Positions 7,353 to 9,622 of a stretch of 9,622 nt of DNA are shown here, one piece after another (the stretch's first letter is position 1; each line of letters opens with the position of its first letter). Under the pieces are notes generated by a model, which was not told the origin of the DNA, did not search any database, and was given only the letters and a program-made list of their open reading frames with translations. Source of the DNA: Bacteroidota bacterium (GTDB lineage: Bacteria > Bacteroidota > Kryptoniia > Kryptoniales > JAKASW01); NCBI GenBank assembly GCA_021785235.1, contig JAJYGB010000098.1:1-9622 (forward strand). Direction: 5' to 3'. The translations under genes and the position numbers were made by a program.

Positions 7353-8765
7353 CTATTTCTCACCTGCGGTAAATTCCACCCACGGTTCCGAAGGCCGGCT
7401 CTTCAGGATTCCTGCCATCCAATGAAATTGCGGATGCTCCGCGAGAAACTTCTTCGCGTCGAATGGGGCGCCGCAGGCCCTTCCCCATCTCGCGTAGAAC
7501 GACATGCGCTTCGCCATCTTCGAATCGACGACTTTGCCGTCGAGTGTTCCTTCCGGAGAGTAGGGGGTGCCCGAGCTGACCATCATTGGATCGAGATCGA
7601 AGTGGCCGCAAAGCGTCCTCGATCCTGGATTTATCTTGTTCAAATAAGTGTCGTAGTGGTCCGATTCGAACTTCTCCGCCAGAGAGACGTTTATCTTACC
7701 CGCGTACTTCTTCATTAGCTGGTGCCACCTCACGTCGCGGGCCACGGACGAGAGTTTTATGTTTGTCTCCCGCTCAGTTGTCTCAAACCTGAGCACCTTC
7801 GGATCCTTGGCGAGATTGGAACCCACGAAAAACCCGTTCATCTTCTTCTCGAAGCCGACATACTTCAGACCAAGCTCAAGGCGCGCGATCTCGTTCGTCT
7901 TGACGTCGCCGGTAAGCCAGGCGTTCGCGTAGCCACCGTTGTTTCCCTTCTCCATCATCTTGCACCATTCATCGATCGAATTGGCGTATTGAGTTGCGTG
8001 CCTCATGCGGGAAAATTCGGGAACTCCGTTCACGTCAAATCCTGAAAATGAACCGATAGTTGTTTCGGAGCCCACGATACCGGCGTCGGTCATGAAGAAA
8101 TCCGTGCCGCTGTGTATGAATCCGGGAAAACTCTGCATGAGTATGCGGTGCCCGTTCGCCGGCACGATATCGAGGACCACGTTACAAAAAGGTTCCTCAA
8201 AATCGCCCATAGTATTGTGACCGAGCACTATGCCACCGTCGGCAGTCGCGCTTCCCGTAGCGATGAATGAACTGCACGATTCCTTCTGCGGGATCGCTGA
8301 GCTCATTTTAAGCGAGTCGGCGACCACCGGCCACCAGTAGTCCATAAGCTCCATGTATCCATTGAGCCCGACGATCTCGTCCGTCGTCGTGGAATCCCCC
8401 GCGGCATTCATGCCCTCGACAATCCCGTTGATCTCCGCAAGATCTTCGGGGTCAACTTTCGGAGTAAGGATCTCGCCCGCCTTCTTGACATACCAGGTCC
8501 AGCTCATGGCGCTCTCGTATTCCCACTTCACTTTCAGCATATGGAGAGACTCTTTTATCTCTTTGGCCATTAGATAGCCGTGCTGGAATCCGCGTTCCTC
8601 GGGTGTACCCTCAATGTGAAGGTATATCCATCCTGCCTTCTCGTGTTTGTCAGCTTTTGCAAGCCATGCCTGCTGTTCGTGAGTCAGCCTGGACGACCCC
8701 ACAGCGTATCGGGCAATTACAAAAAGGAAAAGGAAAGCTATGACAGACAAGTATTTTTTAGGCAT
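7353..8765 (-). CDS. Exported C45-family N-terminal-nucleophile hydrolase/acyltransferase
   Basis: A 470-residue protein of the acyl-CoA:6-aminopenicillanate acyltransferase / phospholipase B-like group (peptidase family C45). Residues 1-24 form a signal peptide. The family-type segment GTPEERGFQHGYLMAKEI lies at about 53-70. The candidate nucleophile is Cys164 in ESCSSF, followed by a GSATADGG turn and GHNTM, as in Ntn hydrolases that cleave themselves before this residue to expose it. Conserved downstream stretches include DAGIVGSETT and an Asn/Trp-rich segment around 275-285. The actual substrate (an N-acyl amide, a peptide or a phospholipid) cannot be read from the sequence. The start is ATG 8765 because AAGGAGG (8771-8777) lies five bases upstream; an ATG six codons earlier would place that site inside the gene. 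It stands alone between gaps of 247 and 361 bp. Confidence 0.85.
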   Translation of the reverse strand: MPKKYLSVIAFLFLFVIARYAVGSSRLTHEQQAWLAKADKHEKAGWIYLHIEGTPEERGFQHGYLMAKEIKESLHMLKVKWEYESAMSWTWYVKKAGEILTPKVDPEDLAEINGIVEGMNAAGDSTTTDEIVGLNGYMELMDYWWPVVADSLKMSSAIPQKESCSSFIATGSATADGGIVLGHNTMGDFEEPFCNVVLDIVPANGHRILMQSFPGFIHSGTDFFMTDAGIVGSETTIGSFSGFDVNGVPEFSRMRHATQYANSIDEWCKMMEKGNNGGYANAWLTGDVKTNEIARLELGLKYVGFEKKMNGFFVGSNLAKDPKVLRFETTERETNIKLSSVARDVRWHQLMKKYAGKINVSLAEKFESDHYDTYLNKINPGSRTLCGHFDLDPMMVSSGTPYSPEGTLDGKVVDSKMAKRMSFYARWGRACGAPFDAKKFLAEHPQFHWMAGILKSRPSEPWVEFTAGEK

Positions 8766-9012
8766 CACGACCTCCTTGAGCAAGTTGTTTTGCGACTAGT
8801 TCACAAACCCGTTCGGGGTTGGTCACCGGACCCAGATCGCAGCAAGCAGCCGCGCCATCTCTCGCCGGCACATCTAAATGTTCAGGCTGCCGCGCGTTGA
8901 AGACTAACAATAAGCCGGAGGAGAATCAAGCGGAGCCTGCTACGTTACCGGGAACGTGCCCCGCAAGTCCAAAAGCGGCATTGGGTTTCCGGGCTGCACT
9001 TCAGGGATCTCA
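8766..9012. other. 247-bp intergenic region upstream of the C45 gene
   Basis: It holds the C45 ribosome binding site (8771-8777) and, 40 bases upstream, a short dyad AACCC-CGAAC-GGGTT on the minus strand. I see no clear promoter, no strong terminator for the thioesterase gene and no small gene. Confidence 0.4.
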
Positions 9013-9622
9013 TTACCAGGTAACCTTCGCCCTGCAGAGTTCGACGCCGTCTTTCTCCCGCTCCACCACGCAGTAGTTGTAATCATCAGCCTCAGCCGAT
9101 GACACGAAGACCTTATCTCCCAGCTGGGCCTCGGCGAGGAAGTTGATCTCAATTGATCTCAGGCTTTTTTCCTCGAGCACGTTCCGTGGAAAGCTGTCGA
9201 GTATCCATCCCATATACCTGGACGAGTTGACGTGGTTATTGACGTCGATGTCCGTGTATCTCACGATGTAATCAAAATCGGTTCTGTTCGACTCGAGTTC
9301 CTCGATCTTCCCCAGTTTTGTCTCGATCTCGTGTTTGTTCTGCTGGAGGGGAAAATTACTGTGTTCCAGATCGATCCTCTGTATCCTCGACGTCTTCCTG
9401 TCGATCACCAGCCATGCGGAGGTTGCAGAGATTATCTTCTTGCCACTGCCGGAATAAACCGCGAAGTCCCGGAGGCCGAACAATTTGTCGGTTCCTTTCC
9501 CCCACGTCTCGACGGTTATTTCTTCGTCCCAGGCGGGAAGTTCGTGGAATACGGCAAGAAAGCGCGAGAGTACCCAGATCTGTCCCTCCTCCCGGAGGGC
9601 TTCATAGCTGAAGTCTGAGTTG
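9013..9622 (-). CDS. Acyl-ACP thioesterase (N-terminus beyond the right edge)
   Basis: The frame is open from the right edge to TAA at 9013-9015 (203 residues visible). Family length of about 245 residues suggests some 40-45 are missing. It has the two-hotdog layout of FatA/FatB-type enzymes. The visible N-terminal part carries QIWVLSRF, a WGKGTD turn, RDFAVY and SAWLVID, all typical of the first hotdog. The second carries the catalytic motif DIDVNNHVN (9226-9252), with Asp, Asn and His spaced as in plant FatB. A Glu lies 34 residues after that His in NFLAEAQLGD, matching the spacing of the FatB catalytic Glu. The enzyme releases free fatty acids from acyl carrier protein in the cytoplasm; bacterial relatives are common in anaerobes and FCB bacteria. 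A TTG at 9483 is not the start, because conserved sequence continues upstream of it. Confidence 0.9.
   Translation of the reverse strand, partial: NSDFSYEALREEGQIWVLSRFLAVFHELPAWDEEITVETWGKGTDKLFGLRDFAVYSGSGKKIISATSAWLVIDRKTSRIQRIDLEHSNFPLQQNKHEIETKLGKIEELESNRTDFDYIVRYTDIDVNNHVNSSRYMGWILDSFPRNVLEEKSLRSIEINFLAEAQLGDKVFVSSAEADDYNYCVVEREKDGVELCRAKVTW

Noticed and set aside
8766..9012. Possible RNA gene between the thioesterase and C45 genes
   Set aside because: No tRNA cloverleaf, strong terminator or promoter can be seen; only a 5-bp dyad is present.

Overview
The window reads as a chromosomal segment of a bacterium of the FCB group (Bacteroidota, Ignavibacteria, Chlorobi or relatives). The reasons are a secreted bacterial tricorn protease homologue, a secreted repeat protein of a kind I associate with FCB and environmental genomes, and a Bacteroidota/Ignavibacteria-like ArsR sequence (CVCG and CYC cysteine pairs). 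This placement is an inference from protein character; no rRNA or marker gene is present. Every gene I can support lies on the minus strand, so transcription runs from the right edge to the left edge. I see no tRNA, rRNA, CRISPR array, insertion sequence or attachment site.

Right to left: (1) 9013-9622, an acyl-ACP thioesterase missing its N-terminus at the window edge. (2) 7353-8765, an exported C45-type N-terminal-nucleophile hydrolase or acyltransferase. (3) 3740-6991, a complete exported tricorn-type S41 protease of 1083 residues. (4) 1655-3088, an exported protein made almost entirely of eight 54-residue repeats, probably an eight-bladed beta-propeller. (5) 1-1438, an arsenic operon: arsR, then one open frame joining an ArsN2-type GNAT acetyltransferase to the arsenite methyltransferase ArsM, which runs off the left edge. 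GC-rich hairpins that could act as terminators follow the repeat-protein and tricorn genes. Genes 1 to 4 have separate ribosome binding sites and gaps of 200-650 bp, so they look like single transcription units. Only the ars genes are tightly coupled (ATGA overlap).

The ars operon is the most unusual part. A perfect 9-4-9 palindrome sits between a TTGACA box and the arsR ribosome binding site and is the likely ArsR operator. The arsR frame begins with a good ribosome binding site and ATG, but codon 7 is TAG. The conserved N-terminal ArsR sequence continues in the same frame after that stop, with no good restart codon until a GTG inside helix 2. Downstream, the stop codon expected between arsN2 and arsM is absent, giving an acetyltransferase-methyltransferase fusion that still carries a ribosome binding site at the junction. 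As read, the operon would have a disabled or recoded repressor and a bifunctional arsenic-modifying enzyme. Sequencing error must be excluded for both points.
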